Source of the DNA: Ruegeria arenilitoris
GTDB lineage: Bacteria; Pseudomonadota; Alphaproteobacteria; Rhodobacterales; Rhodobacteraceae
Direction of reading: 5' to 3'
Assembly (NCBI RefSeq): GCF_013030265.1
Contig: NZ_WPZQ01000007.1
Span: 248,001 to 312,000, forward strand
Length of the DNA stretch: 64,000 bases
The position numbers were made by a program, and so were the translations under genes. The notes beneath the pieces were generated by a model. It was not told the origin of the DNA. It was given only the letters and a program-made list of their open reading frames with translations, and made no database searches. This document shows positions 38,330 through 46,491 of the stretch, in pieces. Within the stretch, counting starts at the first letter, position 1, and each line of letters opens with the position of its first letter.

Positions 38330-40702
38330 ATGGAGGCCAGCGGCCAGGCAAGTGTAATACGAAGCAAACAGAACGGTTTTTTCATTAAGTTCATATTGGG
38401 CAACTTGGCTTGTTTTTTTATGCCAGTCGGCACACACGCTCAAAGCTCACAGGCGTGCGTGGAGTTAGGTTCTCCCCGGATTGAGTATTCATCAGGTTCT
38501 GAAAGCACTCTAGTTAACCAAACAATCTCGACGACCGAGCGAACGTGCCTACCGATCCCAAACGGACCCATAACAGGATTAACAATTGGAAACTCCACCA
38601 TCACGTCCTCTGGTGAAATAGAGTTGTATGTTCCTGGCCAAAATACCGTTCCGAGTAATGCTTCAGTGTTAACTCTTCTGAATGTTGATGTCGCGGCGGG
38701 AAGCGGAGACTTTGTTTCCCGGGAGGCCTTGGCAACAAACATCAACGGGAAGCTCAGAGTGAACCTCATTGGAACTTCGATTGGTTCCGGCAGATCAATG
38801 ACGTTCGCTCCGTTCAACGGCGCGAATATCGACCCCACTGAAGTTTACTTCCAGTCAGATCGTCCCTTAACCTATGACAACCTGACTGTTATGGGAGCTA
38901 CCGAAGTAGTTTTCGGGGCGTACTATATCCAAACTCGGGTCGCCGAGGCCTCCGATTTCACACTTAAGAATAGTTCGATTTCTTCAACCAGCGATATTGC
39001 GATAGCGGCAGGCACGACTGTTCGGCTTGATGCCACAAGCAGTTTGAACACCGTAAATTTTGAGAATTTTGGTACGCTGGCCGGAACGGGAACCGTAAAC
39101 GCATTCAACTTCACAGTTAAGAACGGAGGGGTGCTTTCGCCGGGCTTTTCAATTGGTACGCTCAACAATAGTGGCGGAATCGCCTTTGAAACTGGGTCAA
39201 GGCTTATAAGTGAAGTCGACCCGACGGCCGGTCAGAAAGCTGACTTAGTGTCATCCAGTGGCCCGGTGACAGGAATTAACCGCGCTACCATACAAGTCGA
39301 AGCCGCTCGTCCCGGTTTGACTGCGCAGGACTATGCTGCTGGCAACAACTACACGGTTTTTCAAGCCTCGAGTTTTGATGGAGATTCGCCAACACTTGTT
39401 GCAGGTGGCTCTCTTCCGGCTTTGTCCCATCTGACGATAGCGAATACGCCCTCTGCAGATGGTCAGATTGATATTGCTTTTACCGCGTTGCCAGTCTCAA
39501 GCTTACCGCAGAACCCGGTAGTTACCAATTCGCCAAATGCCAGCAACCTTGCTGGTGCGGTTGCCAACACCACAAACACGTCGCCTGGTACGGGGCTTAC
39601 TAATGGCTCAACAATAGGTACCGCTGTCAATACTCTCACCAATTCAGGCTTAGCTGGGTTTAATCGTGTGCACGCTGAACCTTACTCCTCCAACCTGACC
39701 ATTGGGCTTGAGCAACTAGACCTTATAACCAACACTGTGCTGAGCCACGCTGACTGCCGCAAGTATCAATCGGTTGGTTTCAACAATCAGGACAGACCCG
39801 TTGCCTCAGGTGGCATCGACCCGGTCCAGAGTCCTAGTGGCGCAATAGACTGCTCTGATCGACGCTGGTGGATCGACACGGCCTATGTGAGCGGGGACGT
39901 TGATGGAAGCAACGGTCTTGGGACATTCGACTATTCGCTGGGCACCATTTTGGTCGGAGCGGATGTCGCAAGTACCGATAGAGGTGTGGTCGGCGTGTAC
40001 GCAGGCTTCGGGACATCCTCCATGGATGAGCACGATCAAGTCGATCAGGACTTCTCGACCGACAGCTATCACGTGGGCGTCTATGGGCGTACAATAACCG
40101 GAACCTGGGAGTTTTCCGGGCTGATCGGTTACATGTTCGGTGACACCGACGCCAAGCGGAACAACCCTTCCGTTGATGGCTTTACTGGAGGCGAGGCAAA
40201 GTCAGATTTGGACCAAGAAGGTATTCACGCCGGCCTCCAAGCACGCAGGTTGTTTAACCTGGACAGCGGCGCAAGAGTTTCTGCAGTTTTTGGATTGAAC
40301 TACGGACGCATTCAACAAGGGTCTGGAACAGAGACCGGAGGTGGCGACTTCAACTATTCAATTGATAAGGCGGATGCAGAGTCCCTAGTCGCTTCCATTG
40401 GCTTCGATTATCAACAGGACTTTTTGACTGACAACGGACTACTCACCCCTATAGCCTTTGCCCGTTACGAATACGACTTCTTTGCCAACAAGGATAGTGA
40501 GCATGAAATCACTGTTACTAGCCCGATATTTGGGACATTCACGCAAGTCGGGCAGAACCGAGGCGCTAACGGGTTCGTTCTTGGTTTGGGGCTAGGGTAT
40601 CAAATCTCCGAGCAAGCAAGACTAACAGCAGGGTACGGCTACTCGGTACGTTCGAACGGCCAAGAGCATGGCTTGGGTGCAAACCTTAGCGTTCGGTTCT
40701 GA
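38330..40702 (+). CDS. autotransporter (type Va) outer-membrane beta-barrel protein
   Basis: A 790-residue secreted protein. A long signal region (residues 1-38, hydrophobic FIKFILGNLACFFMPVGTHA) is followed by a modest passenger of about 480 residues with beta-helix features, including the autotransporter-associated stretch GGVLSPGFSIGTLNNSGGIA. The C-terminal 270 residues form the translocator barrel (WIDTAYVSGDVDG, then GVVGVYAGFGTSSMDEHD, with alternating beta-strand pattern) and the chain ends in Phe (LSVRF), as barrel proteins do. AGAGGAG precedes the ATG. The passenger function is unknown, possibly adhesion. Confidence 0.88.
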   Translation: MEASGQASVIRSKQNGFFIKFILGNLACFFMPVGTHAQSSQACVELGSPRIEYSSGSESTLVNQTISTTERTCLPIPNGPITGLTIGNSTITSSGEIELYVPGQNTVPSNASVLTLLNVDVAAGSGDFVSREALATNINGKLRVNLIGTSIGSGRSMTFAPFNGANIDPTEVYFQSDRPLTYDNLTVMGATEVVFGAYYIQTRVAEASDFTLKNSSISSTSDIAIAAGTTVRLDATSSLNTVNFENFGTLAGTGTVNAFNFTVKNGGVLSPGFSIGTLNNSGGIAFETGSRLISEVDPTAGQKADLVSSSGPVTGINRATIQVEAARPGLTAQDYAAGNNYTVFQASSFDGDSPTLVAGGSLPALSHLTIANTPSADGQIDIAFTALPVSSLPQNPVVTNSPNASNLAGAVANTTNTSPGTGLTNGSTIGTAVNTLTNSGLAGFNRVHAEPYSSNLTIGLEQLDLITNTVLSHADCRKYQSVGFNNQDRPVASGGIDPVQSPSGAIDCSDRRWWIDTAYVSGDVDGSNGLGTFDYSLGTILVGADVASTDRGVVGVYAGFGTSSMDEHDQVDQDFSTDSYHVGVYGRTITGTWEFSGLIGYMFGDTDAKRNNPSVDGFTGGEAKSDLDQEGIHAGLQARRLFNLDSGARVSAVFGLNYGRIQQGSGTETGGGDFNYSIDKADAESLVASIGFDYQQDFLTDNGLLTPIAFARYEYDFFANKDSEHEITVTSPIFGTFTQVGQNRGANGFVLGLGLGYQISEQARLTAGYGYSVRSNGQEHGLGANLSVRF

Positions 40703-41102
40703 TTGAACTGTAGAGGTTTGTTCTCATATGTCTCATGACATGCATCGACCACCGTTGATGTTACATCTAACTGTGAGTCTTAGCCATCGGGAGTATTGTC
40801 GACTTAGTTCGAAATTGTCCTTCACGATATGAGTGTCTTTACCGGTTATTCAAACCGTACGAATGAAGACGCGGCGGTCAAGAAATCAGAGAACGGCAGC
40901 GATGGACTCTAGTGTCCTATCGACGCCCACCGCAAAGAAGGGCAGCGTTGAGCCCAAATCAACCAGTGTTTTCAGGCGCACGAATGGTTGCTTTTTCGTC
41001 AAGCCGCTGGTTCGCGAACAGACGCAATACTACTAGCTATGGATATAAATGAGGTCGAAAATGAGTGCAGACTTGGGTGGTAAGTTCAGTTCTTTGCTTA
41101 TG
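40703..41102. other. intergenic region between the autotransporter and DUF922 genes
   Basis: No gene seen; short frames here are inside the repeat piece at 40872-40965. A terminator for the autotransporter gene was not found. Confidence 0.4.
40872..40965 (+). repeat. intergenic repeat family A, copy 8 (right half)
   Basis: ATCGACGCCCACCGCAAAGA, then GGCAGCGTTGAGCCCAAATC; only the right half is recognisable. Confidence 0.7.
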
Positions 41103-41591
41103 CTACAACTTTAGCACAACACCGTCCGTTCGCCCGTGATCGGTCCTCAAGTCGAGTATCTCGCTTTGTGCTACCCAATATTTTACTATGAACCGCGCTC
41201 CCAGGCACCAGTTATCAGACACGTCGCGAGCAGCCTGGATCCCATCAAATTTATGGAAGTTTTCATGGAGCCTTAGTTTCGAAAGGAATTCATGCCAACT
41301 TACTTTCTGTGAGGTAGATAACCCTTCTAAGTTGACATGTTGAGGGTAGGTTGTTTTCACATCCAGGGAAACTCTGCACTTCCAGTCCCAGCTAACGTTC
41401 CACTCAGTCACGGCAGCGTGCCCTTTAGGACCACGGGTCTTAATCTGGTTGAGCATTTCGGTATATTTCAACGCATCCACTTCATAGTGTGCGGTTTCTT
41501 CTTCAATGGATATTGGCCGCCCAATTCCCGCGAAATACACATAGCATCCGAACAGTGCCATTAGAACCAGAGCGGTAACGAAGAACTTCAT
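41103..41591 (-). CDS. DUF922 family predicted secreted zinc protease
   Basis: A 162-residue protein with an N-terminal signal anchor (MKFFVTALVLMALFGCYVYF). The zinc motif HENFH (H-E-x-x-H) lies in FLSKLRLHENFHKFDGIQAA, and the preceding TEWNVSWDWKCRVSLDVKTTYP fits DUF922, a group predicted to be metallopeptidases. The ATG at 41591 follows AGAGGTTGTG; an upstream start is less likely. A possible lipobox-like Cys (ALFGC) could make it a lipoprotein. It is monocistronic. Confidence 0.8.
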   Translation of the reverse strand: MKFFVTALVLMALFGCYVYFAGIGRPISIEEETAHYEVDALKYTEMLNQIKTRGPKGHAAVTEWNVSWDWKCRVSLDVKTTYPQHVNLEGLSTSQKVSWHEFLSKLRLHENFHKFDGIQAARDVSDNWCLGARFIVKYWVAQSEILDLRTDHGRTDGVVLKL

Positions 41592-41829
41592 CACAACCTC
41601 TTTTGAACGCAAGGGACGATCCGCCGGATACTCGGGTGGCCAAGCGGATAGACCTAGACGGCACGAGTGACAAGCCTGCGCAAACGCTTATCGGAGAATT
41701 CAGAGTGTTAGGATTGGGCATACTTTCTCATATCGTACCAGGAACATCTCTTGGAGCTCGATAAAGCAAGTTTGACGCCAAGAAGGGACAGAGCCAATGT
41801 CCGAGTTGAATCCAAAGCTGACGGAATAT

Positions 41830-42036
41830 CTAGCGCCTGAACCTTTTGTAGAGAGCGTAAGGAAAAAACGTGCAAAACCACCCGATTGCAAAGAACTTTA
41901 CAAGCGGGCTACTTACCAAATACCCGCCCAACCCCACAATACACGCCTGGGTTAAAATAATGTTCAGTGACTTAGGCCAGAAACTCCAAATCTCATGATA
42001 CTTTGAAAGTAGTGAGTCATACTTTTCAATATTCAT
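41830..42036 (-). CDS. small membrane protein
   Basis: A 68-residue peptide (MNIEKYDSLLSKYHEIWSFW) with two hydrophobic segments (LNIILTQACIVGLGGYLVSS and FFAIGWFCTFFPYALY) and a basic end (KRFRR). GAGG lies 8 bases before the ATG at 42036. The hydrophobic pattern and ribosome-binding site support a real gene, but no family is recognised. Function unknown. Confidence 0.55.
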   Translation of the reverse strand: MNIEKYDSLLSKYHEIWSFWPKSLNIILTQACIVGLGGYLVSSPLVKFFAIGWFCTFFPYALYKRFRR

Positions 42037-42107
42037 ATCAAGCCTCAATCAAGTTTCGTTCGTTGATGGCTAACAGGATGGGTCTGCAAACTCAACGAAC
42101 GGCAGTA

Positions 42108-42235
42108 AAGTCCGCTCACCAGCTATCTGCTGCCTTACTTTGAACGTCTGGAATGCACGGTTCGCGGCGTGCCGCACATGCAAAAGACTGATGTATGATC
42201 GATGACAATTAAGGGCTCTTGCCGCCAGTCCATGC
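42108..42235 (+). repeat. intergenic repeat family A, copy 9
   Basis: GTCCGCTCACCAGCTATCTG, TTGAACGTCTGGAATGCACG, GGCGTGCCGCACATGCAAAA, and GGGCTCTTGCCGCC at the right. It lies within the 442-base gap (42037-42478) upstream of the kinase cluster; no gene was seen in that gap. Confidence 0.7.
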
Positions 42236-42478
42236 ACATCGCCAAGAACGCCAGAGATGAAGGAAAAACAGCATCCTATTGAGGCCGCATCCCGCACGCG
42301 CCTAGTGATGCATTCAACATTGGTAGTTACATTAAATGAGCCGTTTGCGCCCAGGCTTCCATCTAACATCAACATAAACAACCAAAACCTTTCATATTTT
42401 TAAGCTGACTGAAAAGACAGTTAAAAATCTTAGCACTCTACGGACCACTTAGTCGTTTGGTAACGAGGCGAGAGTTCT

Positions 42479-42844
42479 ATGCTAAGTTTTGTTTTGCCCG
42501 TTTTGGCTGGCGTTCTTTTCGAACTAGGTCACTTGTGGCCCGCATTCTTTCTGGGTTCGGAGAGTGTATGGGCCATTTCAACTAACACTGCCCAATACTT
42601 GGCCCTCGCCTGCGTCGCCGCACTGAATTTCTTGCATAGAGGCGACAATCATTCTCCTGACACAAGCGCAAAAGCTGTGAAAGTGACATCAGATCTCAAA
42701 TGTTCCGCCCTCCGGAGGACAGCTGACCTCCCTCGTTTGGATGACAGTTTAGTTGATGAGCTGTTTCTTCATGCCCAATTGGTGCGAAGTGACAGGACCG
42801 TAGTTCGACATTCGAATTCCGTGAACTCAGCGAGAATTGGATAG
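42479..42844 (+). CDS. small membrane protein at the head of the kinase cluster
   Basis: A 121-residue protein with two N-terminal hydrophobic segments (MLSFVLPVLAGVLFELGHLW, TNTAQYLALACVAALNFL) and a hydrophilic C-terminal half. No family recognised. It lies directly upstream of the roadblock gene and may be its co-transcribed membrane partner. The C-terminal half has no recognisable feature. Confidence 0.55.
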   Translation: MLSFVLPVLAGVLFELGHLWPAFFLGSESVWAISTNTAQYLALACVAALNFLHRGDNHSPDTSAKAVKVTSDLKCSALRRTADLPRLDDSLVDELFLHAQLVRSDRTVVRHSNSVNSARIG

Positions 42845-43021
42845 CAAATGTCGAAACCCAAAGGTGAGCCCACCTCTGTGCTGGCCAGATTTAACGAGAG
42901 ATTTGGCTTAGTTCAGAGGCTCGTCATTACTATTCCACCTGCAAACAACAGAGCTCGTCCCGCCAATCACGCGTCCGGTGTGGTTCAAACCAACAATCCC
43001 AAGGCCAAAAAGGAGCCAAAC

Positions 43022-43375
43022 ATGTCATTGGACATTTCTAAACTAAGTGAAATCAAGGGTCTTTTGGGGGCCTGTCTCGTCGACTGTGATACAGGCCTTA
43101 CTCTAGGCGCAGAAGGTGGTTCCAAGTTTGACCTTGATACTGCGGGCGCAGCGAATGTTGAAGTCGTCCGCGCCAAACTTCATGCGATCGAAGCTTTAAA
43201 GCTTAACGATACCATCGAGGACATACTGATCACGCTTGGCAAGCAGTTTCATCTGGTCCGCCCACTGGACAAAAACCCAAACATTTTTGTGTATGTCGCG
43301 TTAGACAAGAAGACCGCCAATCTGGGTCTAGCCCGGTTACAAGTGAAAGCTGTTGAAGAAACCTTGAGCCTCTAG
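43022..43375 (+). CDS. roadblock/LC7-like domain protein
   Basis: A 117-residue protein with the compact alpha/beta roadblock fold: MSLDISKLSEIKGLLGACLV, the following DCDTGLTLGAE, a middle helix EVVRAKLHAIEAL, and end strands HLVRPLDKNPNIFVYVALDK. The ATG at 43022 is chosen because AAAAAGGAG precedes it; the frame continues upstream without a stop to an ATG at 42848, which would add 58 low-similarity residues. Roadblock proteins bind or regulate GTPases and sensor complexes. In this cluster it precedes the response regulator by 111 bases, so it may belong to the same signalling unit. Confidence 0.7.
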   Translation: MSLDISKLSEIKGLLGACLVDCDTGLTLGAEGGSKFDLDTAGAANVEVVRAKLHAIEALKLNDTIEDILITLGKQFHLVRPLDKNPNIFVYVALDKKTANLGLARLQVKAVEETLSL

Positions 43376-43486
43376 TCTGCAACGATTTGCCAAATGGACT
43401 TAGCCATCCCGTTATGGCTGAGTTTACTTAACTTCGTATTTGTTAATGGGACAAGCGGATCCAGCGGCTTGATCAGAGGTCTTCTA

Positions 43487-44164
43487 ATGAAAATACTCGT
43501 TGCAGAAGACGACAAAAAGACCGCCGACTTTGTAAATTCGGGGCTGAGGTCGAACGGTTTCAGTGTGGAGTGGTACGATGATGGTCGGGATGCGCTCTCA
43601 TATTGTTTGTACAATGAATGTGACGCCATAGTCTTAGATCGTATGCTGCCAGGAATGGACGGCCTTTCCGTTCTAAAGGCCCTGAGGGCCGCAAAAAAAC
43701 AGACCCCGGTTCTGTTCCTCACATCAATAGGAGACGTTCAGGACAGAGTTGAGGGTTTGACCGAAGGTGCAGATGACTACCTGGTTAAGCCTTTTCATTT
43801 TTCGGAACTCCTGGCGCGCTTAAACAGCATTATCAGACGACAACCGTCCAGCATTGCTACAACTAAGCTTCAAGTCCACGATCTTTCGATGGATCTGCTT
43901 AGCAGAGTGGTGAAAAGGCAAGATGTTACAATTGACTTGCTGCCCCGTGAATTTGCACTGTTGGAAGTTTTGATGAGAAATGCAGGGCGGATTGTGACAC
44001 GCAACATGCTCTTGGAACAAGTATGGGATTACAATTTTGATCCAAGCTCTACAGTGATCGAAACGTATATCAGCCGCTTGAGATCGAAGATCGACAAACC
44101 TTTCGGGACGCCACTTTTGCACACGTCTCGAAACGTTGGGTACAGCCTTCATGGGCCGCTCTAG
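43487..44164 (+). CDS. OmpR-family response regulator
   Basis: A 225-residue response regulator. The receiver has KILVAEDDKKTA (acid pocket), phospho-acceptor Asp in AIVLDRMLPGMDG, the switch Thr in FLTSIGD, and Lys in DDYLVKPF, so it is complete. The C-terminal winged helix is of the OmpR type (LLPREFALLEVLMRNAGRIV, then VIETYISRLRSKID, GVGY-like RNVGYSL). The ATG at 43487 is preferred over an ATG at 43394. The stop lies 14 bases inside the next gene, a sensor kinase that lacks the phospho-accepting His. It is the only response regulator in the cluster. Confidence 0.9.
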   Translation: MKILVAEDDKKTADFVNSGLRSNGFSVEWYDDGRDALSYCLYNECDAIVLDRMLPGMDGLSVLKALRAAKKQTPVLFLTSIGDVQDRVEGLTEGADDYLVKPFHFSELLARLNSIIRRQPSSIATTKLQVHDLSMDLLSRVVKRQDVTIDLLPREFALLEVLMRNAGRIVTRNMLLEQVWDYNFDPSSTVIETYISRLRSKIDKPFGTPLLHTSRNVGYSLHGPL

Positions 44165-45521
44165 CATTCTCTCTGGTGCCCCGTTCCGGACGGCTTGTTT
44201 CGCGGCATTAATAGTCTGGATTATAACTGCTGTCTTTGGATACGCTGCCTACTTAGCCCTTGCAGACAGGCTCCGCGTTGATCTCCAGCAACAAATCCTC
44301 GACGAAGAGCTCCTGTTTCATGAGATTTTGCTGGATGGAGGCTCTGAAGCAGTTCAGCGAGCAATTGAACACTTAAATAATCCCAATCGAACTGGGCTTC
44401 ACATGATCGCGCTGTTCGACCAGAGCGGTTCCGCTTTGGCTGGATCAATCGCAAAGTCACCCGACGAGATTGGTTGGCACGAAGTTGATCCGGATTTCGT
44501 CAAAATCGGTGGAGCATCCCCTGTTTATATGCTCCACACGTCTGAATTTCTTGGCTATCGCACGGTGGTTGCCCGAAGTCTAACATCACTAAATCAGGCA
44601 TTGACAACGCTGTGGGAAGGGTTGCTCCTGCTGACGCTCGCGACAACCGCCTCTGTTCTGGGTCTCGGTTATTACTTCAGTTCTCAGAGTTTCCTGAGAC
44701 TCGCTTGGGTTGAGAAAACTCTCAACCAGACTATCGAGGAAAGCGCCGTTGTTCGTCTTCCCGTCACAGATAAGGGCGACCATTTCGATCGTATTTTCCA
44801 GCTTGTTAACAGACGTCTCGACTGGGTTTTGAGTTTGCTCAACAGCACTCAATCCAACGCGGTCAAAATTGCCCGTGATTTAAAGGTGCCTTTGACGAAC
44901 GGGTTCATTGCTTTGCAGCAGGTACATAGCGAAATTGAGTATGGTGGCGATCCGAGACCAAGCCTCAACGATTTAGAGTTCCACCTTAAACGCATTGGAA
45001 CTGTCTTCGATACAGTGCTCAAAGTATCTCAAATTGAGGCAGGTACGCATGAGAACAACTTCAAAACAGTCAATCTGAGTGCGCTCGTTGAGAGTGTTGC
45101 AGAGGCGCTCTATCCCGTTGCGGTCGACGTTGGAAAACACATTACGGCTGACTACAACGCCGATACGATTTTGGTACGAGGCGACGAAAACCTGCTGAAA
45201 CAACTGCTCGTCAATCTTGTAAACAATTCCCTCCGATATTGCCCTGCTGGATCTTGGATCAGGATTTCCCTAGTGGCCACGTCTGAGGCGATACAGCTGG
45301 TTGTTGAAGACAACGGACCTGGGGTTCCGGAACCACAAATCGACAAGATTTTTGACGCTTTTTTTCGATCTGACCATCCAAGAAACGACACCGGAAATGG
45401 GCTTGGCCTATCGCTTGTGAAGGCCGTCGCAATGCGACACGGGGCAACAATCACCGCAGTAAACAAAAGGCCGGGACTGCGAATTTGTGTGAGCTTTGGG
45501 AGGTCTCCGATTGCAGCATGA
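44151..45521 (+). CDS. sensor histidine kinase homologue with Arg replacing the phospho-accepting His
   Basis: A 456-residue membrane kinase homologue, paralogous end to end to the protein at 46492-47856. Two spans (FAALIVWIITAVFGYAAYLA and LLLLTLATTASVLGLGYYFS) flank a 130-residue periplasmic domain. The HisKA motif reads KIARDLKVPLTNGFI: the expected histidine in the AHDL motif is Arg242 (CGT at 44874-44876). The ATP-lid motifs are intact: N-box NLVNNSLRYCP, G1 VEDNGPGVPE, G2 GNGLGLSLV. It cannot accept phosphate in the normal way. It may be a pseudokinase partner of the downstream kinase or a phosphatase. The ATG at 44151 mirrors the start of the paralogue. Confidence 0.88.
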   Translation: MGRSSILSGAPFRTACFAALIVWIITAVFGYAAYLALADRLRVDLQQQILDEELLFHEILLDGGSEAVQRAIEHLNNPNRTGLHMIALFDQSGSALAGSIAKSPDEIGWHEVDPDFVKIGGASPVYMLHTSEFLGYRTVVARSLTSLNQALTTLWEGLLLLTLATTASVLGLGYYFSSQSFLRLAWVEKTLNQTIEESAVVRLPVTDKGDHFDRIFQLVNRRLDWVLSLLNSTQSNAVKIARDLKVPLTNGFIALQQVHSEIEYGGDPRPSLNDLEFHLKRIGTVFDTVLKVSQIEAGTHENNFKTVNLSALVESVAEALYPVAVDVGKHITADYNADTILVRGDENLLKQLLVNLVNNSLRYCPAGSWIRISLVATSEAIQLVVEDNGPGVPEPQIDKIFDAFFRSDHPRNDTGNGLGLSLVKAVAMRHGATITAVNKRPGLRICVSFGRSPIAA

Positions 45522-45609
45522 AACAGGCCGAAAAATTGTACAGCCCAGACTTCTAACCATCACCCGGACCACTCAAACCTGAAAGCTTAACTTTTTGATC
45601 GGAAACACA

Positions 45610-45936
45610 ATGATGAAAAATACAATATTCCTAATGGCACTCTTGCCTGCGAGCACGGCGTTGGCGGACGAGACTGAATTCCAATGCAAGTCAGAAACAA
45701 ACGGAGAAGTAATTCAGGTCTTTCAAGATACCGATCTCTCAGAGGCGCGACTGATAGTACAGAACATAGAAGGTATGGCTTCCGTCGCGCACGGCCTGGA
45801 CGGTGTTACATTCATCCACATAAAGCCCGACGAAGTCTGGACGATGGTGCTGCACTTTCCAACTATGACTTATGAGTTGTCCACGCATGGTGCCAAATCG
45901 TTCGAAGATCACGGGCATTGCACAAAGGGTGGATGA
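45610..45936 (+). CDS. small secreted protein between the two kinase genes
   Basis: A 108-residue protein with a signal peptide (MMKNTIFLMALLPASTALAD, cleavage likely after ALA). The mature 85 residues (DETEFQCKSETNGEVIQVFQ start; end FEDHGHCTKGG) contain two Cys that could form one disulphide. No family recognised. Lying between two sensor kinases with periplasmic domains, it could be a periplasmic sensor accessory. GGAAACACA precedes the ATG. Confidence 0.65.
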   Translation: MMKNTIFLMALLPASTALADETEFQCKSETNGEVIQVFQDTDLSEARLIVQNIEGMASVAHGLDGVTFIHIKPDEVWTMVLHFPTMTYELSTHGAKSFEDHGHCTKGG

Positions 45937-46491
45937 TCAAGTTAAATCGCTCGATGCTCATAACAGCAGACCGCAAAAGCTTTTCAGAATCGTAAGGTTG
46001 ATGAAAACTAATTGGCAAGTTCAAGTTGCAGAAGATGCCATCAGGTTCGAAACCGAATACTCGACTGAGGAAGCACTCGTAACCCTCCTGAAGGGTGCTA
46101 CCGGTGCCGTGTGGGCACGGCCACTCACTCGTAAACAAGCTTCCCTCAGTCAAAACAGCGCGCCCTTCCTCCCCCTCGGAGGGGCGCGTTGCAAACTCAT
46201 CGAAACCCACTTTCCTTTGCTTAATGAAATGGGCGAAGAACATCTTGTATGTTGGTTGTCAAAAGTGGACCGATGTGCGCCGACAAGTGCAGCTTGTACG
46301 AATGCTAGGGCGTTGACCTTTTCAAACTTGGCCCGGACTGCATCACCAGTGTTGCAACACATCCAGCCAAATTCCCCATTTTTCCACAAAAATAGCGGCT
46401 AAAACCTTCGGATCACACACTTGACCGGCCAGAACAGGTTTACCGTTAGCCAAACCATATGGGGTCGCCAGATAAACCGGATGAAAGACTA
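45937..46491 (+). other. 555-base gap before the second kinase gene
   Basis: A plus-strand frame is open from about 46001 to 46402 (starting MKTNWQVQVAEDAIRFETEY), but it lacks family likeness and a minus-strand frame overlaps it, so I give it low weight. A strong hairpin sits at 46159-46188. The gap may be the site of a past insertion that split the cluster. Confidence 0.3.
46159..46188. other. GC-rich hairpin in the gap between kinase genes
   Basis: CGCGCCC (46159-46165) pairs with GGGGCGCG (46181-46188); the intervening CTTCC/GGAG also pair partly. No T-run follows, so it is structural rather than a clear terminator. Confidence 0.45.

Noticed and set aside
40833..41036. Plus-strand 67-codon frame (MSLPVIQTVRMKTRRSRNQR)
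   Set aside because: Mostly within family A copy 8 and its flanks, no ribosome-binding site and no family likeness.
45872..46402. Plus-strand 176-codon frame in the gap before the second kinase
   Set aside because: Overlaps the end of the secreted-protein gene and a minus-strand frame; composition after codon 90 is not protein-like; kept only as a low-weight note.
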